Of a stretch of 64,000 nt of DNA, positions 11,901 to 17,737 are shown in pieces. The translations under genes and the position numbers were made by a program. Source of the stretch: Crocosphaera sp. (lineage in GTDB: Bacteria; Cyanobacteriota; Cyanobacteriia; Cyanobacteriales; Microcystaceae); the NCBI GenBank assembly GCA_030064955.1, contig JASJDW010000024.1:1-64000 (forward strand), in the 5' to 3' direction. A model generated the notes under the pieces. That model saw only the letters and a list, made by a program, of their open reading frames with translations, was not told the DNA's origin and did no database searches. Each line of letters opens with the position of its first letter. Positions within the stretch are counted from its first letter, which is position 1.

Positions 11901-12194
11901 GACGCTGCTTTATCCCGTCAAGTATCTAATATTCGCTTACAAGTTGAGGATAATGAAACTGTTAATATAACAGAATTTTTCACAGGAGGAAGTATTTATG
12001 CTCCCTTTATTATTGTTAAAGCAACTCCTGAAACTTTGAAAAAATCATCACCTATTTATTTCCCATTTTTAGGAGCAAATAAAAAGAATCAAGATCGCAT
12101 TCGTCTCTTGGATCAAAATGTATTTGGATTTGAAGATTCTGTCGATTTTGATTATAATGACATCATATTTGAGGCAAATTTAACAGTTGTGTAA
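5997..12194 (+). CDS. Multidomain exported phosphatase: EEP, phytase-like, beta-propeller phytase, PhoD, RTX and DUF4114
   Basis: 2065 aa. Residues 1-380 are an endonuclease/exonuclease/phosphatase domain (FATFNASL, VIAGDQNAD, SSDHRLVY). Residues ~385-740 are an esterase-like phytase domain (GGISGLAYD, GIDPEGIAL). Residues ~745-1115 resemble a 3-phytase beta-propeller (DSDDPAIYVHPE, VYGFNL, DAQVEGMVVD). Residues ~1125-1680 are a PhoD alkaline phosphatase with its N-terminal Fn3-like part (GIASGDTTQNSTVLWAR, FVEHGDTIYAD, TIDDHEVINDF, VAADVHTTFV). RTX repeats follow at ~1685-1850, then an acidic linker and a DUF4114 end (GFEDSVDFDYNDIIFEA). There is no signal peptide. The RTX tail is homologous to that of the divergent gene, so both probably share an export route. 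The PhoD part is visibly richer in GC than the first half. Catalysis by every module is inferred from motifs. Confidence 0.9.
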   Translation: MIRFATFNASLTRNSEGELIADLLTPDNQQGKAVAEIIQRVNPDVILINEFDFDGVGGAAQLYKNNYLNVSQNGVNPIDYPYFYVAPSNTGIASEFDLDNNGEIVTNAGEFGYGNDAFGFGNFPGQFAMAVYSKHPIDFSNVRTFQTFLWKDMPDALLPVDPTTGESYYSEEELEVFRLSSKSHWDLPLLIDGETVHFLVSHPTPPVFDGDEDRNGRRNHDEIRFWADYITPGKGSYIYDDQGSFGGLKAGEKFVIAGDQNADSFDGDSFDNAINQLLDNSYINTSVTPESEGGVDASVRQGNSNNNHVGDPKFDTADFNDNNPGNLRVDYVLPSENLEITDAGVFWPTSDDPLFDLVGDFPFPSSDHRLVYTDVNVEQSVIDSTRKTVKNISFIGNVNFETGLTVEGTEFGGISGLAYDKYNEVYYGLSDDRSQLNDARFYTLDIDLSDGSLDEGDISFDGVTTLLDENGNPFLSNGIDPEGIALTTRGTLFISSEGNANTLLDPFVNEFSLSGQQFNSLSVPEKFLTTDDQSSGIRNNQAFESLTITPDERYLYTAVENALWQDGTNSTLEDESAIRILQYDLKTGETAKEFLYFIDPIPNESNPPGGFADNGLVGLLAIDNTGTFLALERSFAVGVGNNIRLYEVNLQGATDISQFESLAIDPNNPNDGLFDVDAVAQKRLLVDFDELGITLDNSEALAFGPTLPNGNQSLIVVSDNNFNDAQSTQLVAFELDIDSIPFVTPTLETPSEIRYDDPSDPDAVEGSDSDDPAIYVHPENVEQSLVIATLKNGGLAVYDLDGQEIQKIAPDNIRYNNVDLVYGFNLDGEIIDLAVVSDRRNDTLVVFKIDPTTQQLTDITSPNILETIFGVDDGEATAYGLATYTSPVTGNVYTFVSQADGNQIAQLELTSDGQGNVTAEIIRTLSVPIPDGGEVDDAQVEGMVVDRELGYLYVGQEEFGIWKFYAEPDSSNTGTIVDTVKEINPDSNLTTDVEGLTIYYGEDGKGYLLASSQGDSSFAVYDRQGSNTYLDSFVIGENNGVDGVEESDGADIINVALGDKFPKGLLVVHDGSNEDATVFQDPEDGEIQNFNTNFKYINLEDLNETLPFFKLDTEGYDPRNPLPNSLVNGIASGDTTQNSTVLWARGTYTGDVTIEYATDANFSSIIATETLTVTDPTLPVKVQINDLTPNTKYYYRVTDAAGDTAIGEFKTSAELGTNAGLTFGVSGDWRGELAPYPAIANAADRDLDFFVEHGDTIYADIESDAVKNPDGTRKEQAETIEEYRAKHSEVYDSRLGFNFWEELRSKTSILATIDDHEVINDFAGGATADTDDRFSETEGLINDTELFENGMQTFQEYNPLRDEFYGDVGDERFNEERKLYRYENYGSDAAVFVLDTRSFRDDALDGPENFLDIGDRLDVLNKSLTEDRTLLGSVQLSDLKQDLLDAENNGITWKFVMVPEPIQNIFPGINTDAFEGYGKERTEILKFINENSINNVVFVAADVHTTFVNNLTYQEEPEGEQIATSVFEITTGAVAFDEPTGELLANIFTTGNSEVQTFYDSLPIEPDADDIVNDKDDFVKQIVNDTLLTPLGFDPLGLNNNLAQAEGLIDATLIQGDYFVGHTYGWTEFDIDPQTQQLKVITYGIEAYSENELLLDPDNILSRNPKIVSEFIVNPMVNNSFPKTVFGTDEGDVIDSIDPDNGFNFNGDNQILFAGLGNDFVDVAVAPGNNTINLESGDDIVFAGVNNTLNGGSGEDTFYVGTGGGNNTITGGEDKDTFVILTDEELLPTEPNIITDFNLIEGDIISLLNTSFNYSDRSSSWDTIQDNNDTIITVFDQSVAILKDTDADSLTADDFFFSNTTNSEPTTDPVSDNSDEIPVTEEENEEVTNDDSPSTDPDPILENNDPNTLPQSEEQGELFDLREFAGTQVQADFLVSRSARFDNFVGFYEIDDLTGTIDGINPGDEGYRDAALSRQVSNIRLQVEDNETVNITEFFTGGSIYAPFIIVKATPETLKKSSPIYFPFLGANKKNQDRIRLLDQNVFGFEDSVDFDYNDIIFEANLTVV

Positions 12195-12199
12195 ATTGA

Positions 12200-12333
12200 T
12201 ATAGCATTTCCTGGACTCATGAGGTACACCTAATATTCAACTCCTGAACTCCCGAACTCCTAACTCCGAACTCCGAACTCCGAACTCCTAGAACTAGAAG
12301 AGTTTGTACCTCACAAGTATGGGAACTGCTATA
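12200..12333. repeat. MITE-like family A, complete copy (134 bp)
   Basis: The element begins TATAGCATTTCCTGGACTCA and ends GTATGGGAACTGCTATA. Read inward, the two ends are imperfect inverted repeats (TATAGCATTTCC.. and TATAGCAGTTCC..). The core is a tandem of CCGAACT/CCTGAACT units. It carries no coding potential. Confidence 0.7.
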
Positions 12334-12464
12334 GCATTACGTATTATGGTTAGGATATTTATAAAATTGCAAAACCTTGTAGGGCGATGCACTCCCCACC
12401 TTACGATAATATCATAATCTTTTGAGATTTGATATTAATTAATATTCTTCTTCTCCTGTCTTCT
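12330..12464. repeat. Half copy of MITE-like family B, then unassigned spacer
   Basis: TATAGCATTACGTATTATGG followed by TTAGGATATTT matches one end of the family B element at 17571-17675 (read from its right end). It shares its TATA with the end of the family A copy at 12200-12333, so one element seems to have landed at the edge of the other. I see no gene in the remaining bases to 12464. Confidence 0.5.
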
Positions 12465-15089
12465 TCAAAGTCTAGCTAATTTAATTTCAGCAATATTGAC
12501 ATAATTTAAAGGGCCGTTTTCTCCTCCATTCCCTTGATAACCTCCAGTATAATTTTGGTTGTGAACAAAATGGGACATATTAATCGCTTTATCATCCTGA
12601 TCAATTGTAATTTTATAGGTTGTACCAGCCATTAACTCACTATTAGTAAAAATTACTGAAGATTCTAACCATCGATCCCAATAATTGATATTGTCTTTTC
12701 GCTCCCTCAAATGTGGCATAATTAAGTAACCACTGGCTACATTTTGCTCATCATTTTCATCACTTGAATCTGTTTCTTTTAGCTTCATTTTTAAACGTTT
12801 TACCCCACAAGTGATTCCTGTATCAGTTGTTCCGAAACCATTACCAGCAACAACTTGTATGGCATAATGTCCACTAACTTCAGGGGTAAATTCAACGGTA
12901 ATGCTATGATCAGGCGCACCCCAATTTTGATAATGATTTCGACCATAATTAAAGGTAAAATCTCCACCAAAAACAGAAAATTGCTCCGCATTAATGCTAT
13001 AAATACGATTATAATCAGGATTCGATCCCCAATAACAAAAAGGTGCAGAACGTTGGGAAATAAGTCCACTACTAATATAAACCGCTTCTAGATTATAACA
13101 ATAACTAGGAGAGTCGCTACCTTGACTATTTTCGTCTTGCCAACTGGTACGACTACCTTCTAAATCTCTAGCAACTAATTCTCCATTTCGATAAATATTG
13201 ATTCTCACTTCATCAGGGTTTTCACTATTAATATTAAAATTAATTTGTAGTTGATTATTAACAAGATCGATGGATGTAATAATGGGAGGACGCGGCGCAA
13301 AACGATACTGATAATTATCTAAATTGGTAACTCGCTCAATATCAGATTGTTCTGTTATACCTTCTCCTAAATTAACCTCAATGGTATTGCGATCGCTTAA
13401 CATTGATTCTAATATTTCTGAGGTGATTTGATTGTTATTAAGACTTATGGTTTCAACAACATAACTCCCTGACATTTCTTCGGTAACAGGAGGTAAATTA
13501 AGGATAATATCAATAATATGACCCCGATAGGAAAGATTATTTAACACTAATTGATTGCTATTGGGGAGAAGATGATGACGAAATTCACGGGTAATATAAG
13601 GCTCAATATTTAATCCCGTATCTGTCCAACTGATACCAAAAATAATGTCGTGAATCATGGACACATATCCAGCCACTGACCAAAGTTGACGGGGTGAATT
13701 AATCACAGGTTCCTTGTTTTCAGACTCTATTTCAACTCTTCCAGTTACTACATCAAAATTCTCCATATTTGATAAACTAAGGGCTGCACCTCGCACTAAA
13801 GAACTGATTCCCAAGGTAACAGCTTGAGCATTTTTTACTTTTTTAGCTGCTTTTAACCAATAAGCAGTGACAAAAGGCCACATGGCATGGTTATGATAAA
13901 TTAATGTGTCCCTTTGTTGTGGCCAAATCACTGACGGTCCCAAAGGAAAGTGAGGATAGTGAGCAACAATTTCTTCTGCTTGTTCCTCATCAGCAATATC
14001 TAGTAAAATAGCCAAAGCATTCCCTAATGAATCGTATTGATGGGCTGCACCTGGGGCAAAAGTAGACGTAATAAAGGTAGAATAGAGATGTTGATCTTCA
14101 AGATACAAATGATCGTTGATGGCTTGTTTTAACTGTTGCGCCCATTGACTGTATTTTTCTTGAGCGTCAGTATCGCCTAATTCTCCAGCCAAAGAAGCAG
14201 CTAGCTGTAAGGCGTGAAAATGACAACAGTTAGTAGAAAGGGCTTTTGACATTCCGATCTGTACAGGATCGCATTTTGTCCAACGAGGGTAACTTTGTTC
14301 TCGCCAGTCTAAAAAGGATTGTTCCCCGCGATAGAGTCCATCAGATTGATCAAAAATAACACTGCGATCGTGTTCAATGGTGTTTTTTAGAGCTTCATAG
14401 GAGTCTTGACTAAATTCACTTTTTGTGCTAGGGTCTAGTTGTTTTAATAAGGCAAGAGATCCCAAAGACCAAACCACGCGATCGCTAGAAATAGGATAGC
14501 TTCCTCCTGTTCCAGTATCTTGTATAATTTGTAAGTCTCCTCCTCCACGACGTTCAGACAATTTAAACTTCAAAGAGTTTAGCGATCGAAGGGGATTAAT
14601 ATTAGCTAAACCGAGATCGATAGAATAGGAAATATCCCTTGTCCAGACATAAGTCCAGAATAATCCTGTTTGAAAAAAACCACCAATAGTCCCTTCCCCA
14701 ATAGCATCACCATTCTGATAAGAACCATCTGATACAATAGGATGAGAACATTGACGCACTTCTTCGATGGCTAAAGCATAAAGGGTGTCAAACCAAATAT
14801 GATTACTGTTTACAGTCGGATAAACGGTTATTTGATTACCTTCAAGGGTAGACTCAGAAGCATCAGATGATTCGTTAATTTGTCTAGGTTGACTCAAATA
14901 ATTATCATAAGCTATCCTTTGATTATTATCATAGATTTTTCTTTGAAAAGGGGCAGTCGTTGTGATGGAAAAAACCCGTGATGTTTCTGTATTGTTAAGT
15001 TCAAACGCTGCTTGATAATCACTATTAACTTGTTGTAATACCTCTCTATTTTCACTCGACTCTGACAAGAAAACTGATAGATTATTCAT
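12465..15089 (-). CDS. Six-hairpin glycosidase-like protein with C-terminal carbohydrate-binding-like region
   Basis: 874 aa, not assigned to a named enzyme. The first ~500 residues have the look of an (alpha/alpha)6 glycosidase, the fold of amylo-alpha-1,6-glucosidase and related families: FWTYVWTRDISYSIDLG near residue 145-160, SVIWPQQRDTLIYHNHAMWP near 390, and WSVAGYVSMIHDIIFG. A beta-rich linker follows (PPIITSIDLVNNQ...), then a ~180-residue jelly-roll-like end (SVFGGDFTFNYG, HFVHNQNYTGG). There is no signal peptide or RTX repeat, so it may be cytoplasmic. It stands alone, convergent with the phosphatase gene upstream. A role in trimming a glycan or storage polymer is possible but not shown. 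Confidence 0.75.
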   Translation of the reverse strand: MNNLSVFLSESSENREVLQQVNSDYQAAFELNNTETSRVFSITTTAPFQRKIYDNNQRIAYDNYLSQPRQINESSDASESTLEGNQITVYPTVNSNHIWFDTLYALAIEEVRQCSHPIVSDGSYQNGDAIGEGTIGGFFQTGLFWTYVWTRDISYSIDLGLANINPLRSLNSLKFKLSERRGGGDLQIIQDTGTGGSYPISSDRVVWSLGSLALLKQLDPSTKSEFSQDSYEALKNTIEHDRSVIFDQSDGLYRGEQSFLDWREQSYPRWTKCDPVQIGMSKALSTNCCHFHALQLAASLAGELGDTDAQEKYSQWAQQLKQAINDHLYLEDQHLYSTFITSTFAPGAAHQYDSLGNALAILLDIADEEQAEEIVAHYPHFPLGPSVIWPQQRDTLIYHNHAMWPFVTAYWLKAAKKVKNAQAVTLGISSLVRGAALSLSNMENFDVVTGRVEIESENKEPVINSPRQLWSVAGYVSMIHDIIFGISWTDTGLNIEPYITREFRHHLLPNSNQLVLNNLSYRGHIIDIILNLPPVTEEMSGSYVVETISLNNNQITSEILESMLSDRNTIEVNLGEGITEQSDIERVTNLDNYQYRFAPRPPIITSIDLVNNQLQINFNINSENPDEVRINIYRNGELVARDLEGSRTSWQDENSQGSDSPSYCYNLEAVYISSGLISQRSAPFCYWGSNPDYNRIYSINAEQFSVFGGDFTFNYGRNHYQNWGAPDHSITVEFTPEVSGHYAIQVVAGNGFGTTDTGITCGVKRLKMKLKETDSSDENDEQNVASGYLIMPHLRERKDNINYWDRWLESSVIFTNSELMAGTTYKITIDQDDKAINMSHFVHNQNYTGGYQGNGGENGPLNYVNIAEIKLARL

Positions 15090-15366
15090 GATATTAATAA
15101 TTAATAAAAAATAACATCCAGAACACGATCGCCCTTAGTCTTCGTGTAGAGGATGGAAGATTTACTTTACTAACTTGGGTAAATATAGCGTTTCTCACAC
15201 TCATGAGGTACACCTAATATTTAAGTTCTGACTCCTGTGCGATAGCGCCGGAACGAAGTGAGGAACTCCTGACTCGGAGACTCCTAAAACTAGAAAATTT
15301 TGTATCTCACAAGTATGGGAGTTGCTATAGTCAGGTGGGACGATGCGATCGCTGTACCTCTAGTTA
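15090..15366. other. Spacer with a family A repeat
   Basis: Apart from the MITE-like copy at 15184-15329 I see no gene here. The repeat core holds an inserted sequence (15239-15266, GCGATAGCGCCGGAACGAAG and onward) that recurs, reverse-complemented and slightly changed, at 57191-57217. Confidence 0.5.
15184..15329. repeat. MITE-like family A, complete copy (146 bp)
   Basis: It begins TATAGCGTTTCTCACACTCA plus TGAGGTACACC and ends CACAAGTATGGGAGTTGC plus TATA. The ends match the other copies. The core carries ACTCCTG-type repeats and a 28-bp insertion rich in GC. Confidence 0.7.
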
Positions 15367-15489
15367 TTAATGGGCTGAACCATTACCATCGTAATTATCA
15401 GAGTCATAAAACCCGTTCTTGGTGCCGAAAAATAAACATGAAACCGTAAATAAAACTGTTAAAACTACTAAAATTAATTTAACATCCAT
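15367..15489 (-). CDS. 40-aa single-span membrane protein
   Basis: A 40-codon frame starting ATG at 15489. The protein begins MDVKLILVVLTVLFTVSC and continues through FFGTKNGFYDSDNY to GNGSAH. The first ~22 residues form one hydrophobic helix; the short acidic and polar tail follows. GGAG lies 10 nt before the ATG. An overlapping ATG 7 nt upstream gives only a few codons. From memory this pattern recurs in small cyanobacterial proteins of similar length, which suggests a real conserved gene, perhaps a minor subunit of a thylakoid complex. I cannot confirm a name. Confidence 0.65.
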   Translation of the reverse strand: MDVKLILVVLTVLFTVSCLFFGTKNGFYDSDNYDGNGSAH

Positions 15490-15654
15490 AATCCATTGTC
15501 TCCTCACTCGAGTTATCTGATTATTATCTTATAATACCTCGCCCTAACTAATAGGGTAATCGTTTCCACCAAAAAATTTAATTTTTTTTTTGCTATGGCG
15601 ATCTCTATAGGAGTAAAAAGCGATAGCAACAATGAAAAACTGATTCAAGGAGTT

Positions 15655-16578
15655 TTAGGGACGGTTCGCATATTCTCTAGTACCGTTGTTAGATTCGTTA
15701 GATTCCTTATTTTTGTTAGGAAGATAATCATTAAATTCTTGTTGATTGTAATGATACACAGTCCGAATAGGATAGGGAATATTGATATCCGCTTCGTCAA
15801 ATGCTGCTTTTATAGCCATAATTGTTTCACTTTGTATTCTTCTGACATCTGCTTGACAAGGGGCTGTCCAATAGCGTACAACCAAATCGATAGAACTACC
15901 ACCAAAATTAACTAAATCAACCTCTGGTTCTGGATTTTCTAAGATACCTTCAATGTTATCAACTGTTTGTAGTAAAATGGATTTTGCTCTGGGTAACTCA
16001 GTATTATAATCAACTCCAACTCCTAGATCCGTACGACGATGATTAAAAGCTGTTCTGACTTGAACTGCACTGGTAAACACAGTAGAGTTAGGTAATAAAA
16101 CCCTTTCACCTTGATAGGTTCGGATTTGTGTGGTACGAATATTAATGGCTTCTACTGTCCCTTCATAGTCTCCCACAATAATTTGGTCATTGATACTAAA
16201 CGGTTCTTGTATCAATAGCAATATACCTGATAAAAAGTTCTTGAAAATGTCTTGAAAGGCAAAACCAATGGCTACTGAACTAAGTCCTAATGTGGCAATA
16301 ATATCACCCAATCGTAGTCCAGGGAAGGCTACAACTGCTGCAAAAAGAACACCAACAACCCAGACGAATATATGAGTTGTTTTCGCTAAAAGTAATTGTA
16401 AAGAGCGACTTTTAAACGCCTTTTTTCCGATTTTATTGGCTAATCTACAAACAAAATCTGCTGCAAATTTGGTTAAAAAAAGAATTATAATTCCGGCTAA
16501 AACTGCAGGGACTGCTTTAGTAGCACTACCGATAAGATCAGTCATGCTATTAATGATTGTGTCTGCAATTTGATTCAT
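15655..16578 (-). CDS. MscS-family mechanosensitive channel
   Basis: 307 aa. Three hydrophobic segments occupy roughly residues 15-125. The pore helix and beta domain follow with the typical series GFAFQDIFKNFLSGILLLIQ, EPFSINDQIIVGDYEGTVEA, IRTTQIRTYQGERVLLPNS. The C-terminal cytoplasmic part (GVGVDYNTELPRAKSIL) completes a small-type MscS without extra N-terminal helices. It should sit in the plasma membrane and release solutes on hypo-osmotic shock. GTGAGGATAAATG gives a good ribosome site. The last ~25 residues are polar and low in complexity. Confidence 0.9.
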   Translation of the reverse strand: MNQIADTIINSMTDLIGSATKAVPAVLAGIIILFLTKFAADFVCRLANKIGKKAFKSRSLQLLLAKTTHIFVWVVGVLFAAVVAFPGLRLGDIIATLGLSSVAIGFAFQDIFKNFLSGILLLIQEPFSINDQIIVGDYEGTVEAINIRTTQIRTYQGERVLLPNSTVFTSAVQVRTAFNHRRTDLGVGVDYNTELPRAKSILLQTVDNIEGILENPEPEVDLVNFGGSSIDLVVRYWTAPCQADVRRIQSETIMAIKAAFDEADINIPYPIRTVYHYNQQEFNDYLPNKNKESNESNNGTREYANRP

Positions 16579-16841
16579 TTATCCTCACTGATTTCTACTG
16601 ATTATCAAAAATAATCTTCATATTATCTTAATATATTTTTCTCAAAAATGCAAGTAAGAATAATCAGCAAGTGTTGCTCAATGGTTATGTTGATGTTGAG
16701 AGATAAAAGTAGCATTGTGGTTCAATCAGAGAGTTTTTTAACGCTATGATAATAAAGATTTAAGATATTAAAATTAAAACAAAATTCTTGAAAATTGTCT
16801 ATAAATTTTCGCCAATGTCTCGAATTTTCAGCTTTCTAGTT

Positions 16842-16881
16842 TAGCGGTGGTGCGGCAGCACTCGCTCCCGCGAGACCGCTA
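16842..16881 (-). other. Inverted repeat overlapping the stop codon of the PEP-CTERM-like gene
   Basis: TAGCGGT (16842-16848) pairs with ACCGCTA (16875-16881), and CTCGC pairs with GCGAG around a TCCC loop inside it. The outer arm includes the TAG stop of the minus-strand gene. It could act as a 3' processing or termination hairpin, though no T-run follows directly. The rest of 16579-16841 shows no gene. Confidence 0.4.
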
Positions 16882-17409
16882 GTTTTTGCGAGAGAAGCAA
16901 TTTGAAACACGACCAACCATTAGAAACAGGAATCCTGTACCTAAAGGAAATATAAATCCTAAAGAAGACGGTTCAGAAATTTCTGGAATAACTGTAACTG
17001 TTCCTGAAACGATAAATCTTGTGGAACCATTGTTAAAATCTTCTTCATTAGAGTTAGTGGTCAGAATAGTTCCTATACTATCAGGTAAACTACTACCGAA
17101 CTCGATGGTTAAGTCGAAGTCAAAATTGAGGTCACTAATAATAAAACCTGTTGCATTTGAACCACTAACGAATCCATCATTTCCACTATCTACATAAGAA
17201 GCAATTATATTCTCAAAAGAATCTTTTGTTTGAAGATTAAAGTTACTATAACTATCATTATCAAAATCAAAAGACCCCACCACTGTTCCACCATCATCAA
17301 ATAAACCATTAATGCTGAACGTAGCAGCTAACATTTTTGGTGCAATTGAACAAGTGATTAATGTGCTGAGAAAGAGAGAACGAGTTAAGTTTACAAATGC
17401 TAATTTCAT
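16879..17409 (-). CDS. Small secreted protein with PEP-CTERM-like end
   Basis: 176 aa. An N-terminal signal peptide is clear: a basic start MKLAFVNLTRS, a hydrophobic core and a likely cleavage near APKMLAA (residues 23-29). The middle is beta-rich and acidic (GTVVGSFDFDNDSYSNFNL). The end reads SEPSSLGF, a hydrophobic stretch, then GRVSNCFSRKN: the order motif, membrane span and basic tail of PEP-CTERM sorting signals, but with SEP in place of PEP. Such proteins are processed by exosortase in cyanobacteria. The function is unknown. Confidence 0.75.
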   Translation of the reverse strand: MKLAFVNLTRSLFLSTLITCSIAPKMLAATFSINGLFDDGGTVVGSFDFDNDSYSNFNLQTKDSFENIIASYVDSGNDGFVSGSNATGFIISDLNFDFDLTIEFGSSLPDSIGTILTTNSNEEDFNNGSTRFIVSGTVTVIPEISEPSSLGFIFPLGTGFLFLMVGRVSNCFSRKN

Positions 17410-17472
17410 GAAATTAAAATAGGTTTTACAAAAATTTCACCAAACAAATAAAAATAGAAAATTAATAGTTTT

Positions 17473-17537
17473 GTAGGGTGGGCAAATGATAGATTTATCT
17501 GGACTACCCATCAAATAGCAAACTTTGCCCACCCTAC
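17473..17537. repeat. Inverted repeat GTAGGGTGGGCAAA / TTTGCCCACCCTAC
   Basis: Two perfect 14-bp arms (17473-17486 and 17524-17537) flank ~37 bp. A shorter relative, AATAGGGTGG...CCACCCTATT, follows mysD at 52667. This is a common type of dispersed palindrome in cyanobacterial spacers. Confidence 0.7.
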
Positions 17538-17570
17538 TACCGTCTTAATACTTTGTTTACAAACAGTCTC

Positions 17571-17675
17571 TATAGCACTACGTGCTAGGGAATGGGGAAT
17601 GGGCAATAGGCAATAGTCCACTGTACAAAGGTTTCAGCTTGTAGAAATGTCCTAACAGTAATACGTAGTGCTATA
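17571..17675. repeat. MITE-like family B element (105 bp)
   Basis: Perfect 13-bp terminal inverted repeats TATAGCACTACGT (17571-17583) and ACGTAGTGCTATA (17663-17675). The core has GGGAATGGGCAATAGGCAAT-type simple sequence. The outermost TATAGC is shared with family A, which suggests the same transposase handled both. Confidence 0.7.
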
Positions 17676-17737
17676 ACGATTTTAACTGAGATTATACCTT
17701 ATGAATCTATATAATTTCATAAAATAATTATTAATAT

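Larger units (their letters stand above)
17410..17737. other. Repeat-rich spacer without a gene
   Basis: The spacer separates two minus-strand genes. It holds a GTAGGGTGGGCAAA inverted repeat (17473-17537) and a family B MITE-like element (17571-17675). A weak AT stem, TTATGAA (17699-17705) with TTCATAA (17716-17722), lies just beyond the giant gene's stop and may be a poor terminator. I see no gene. Confidence 0.5.
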
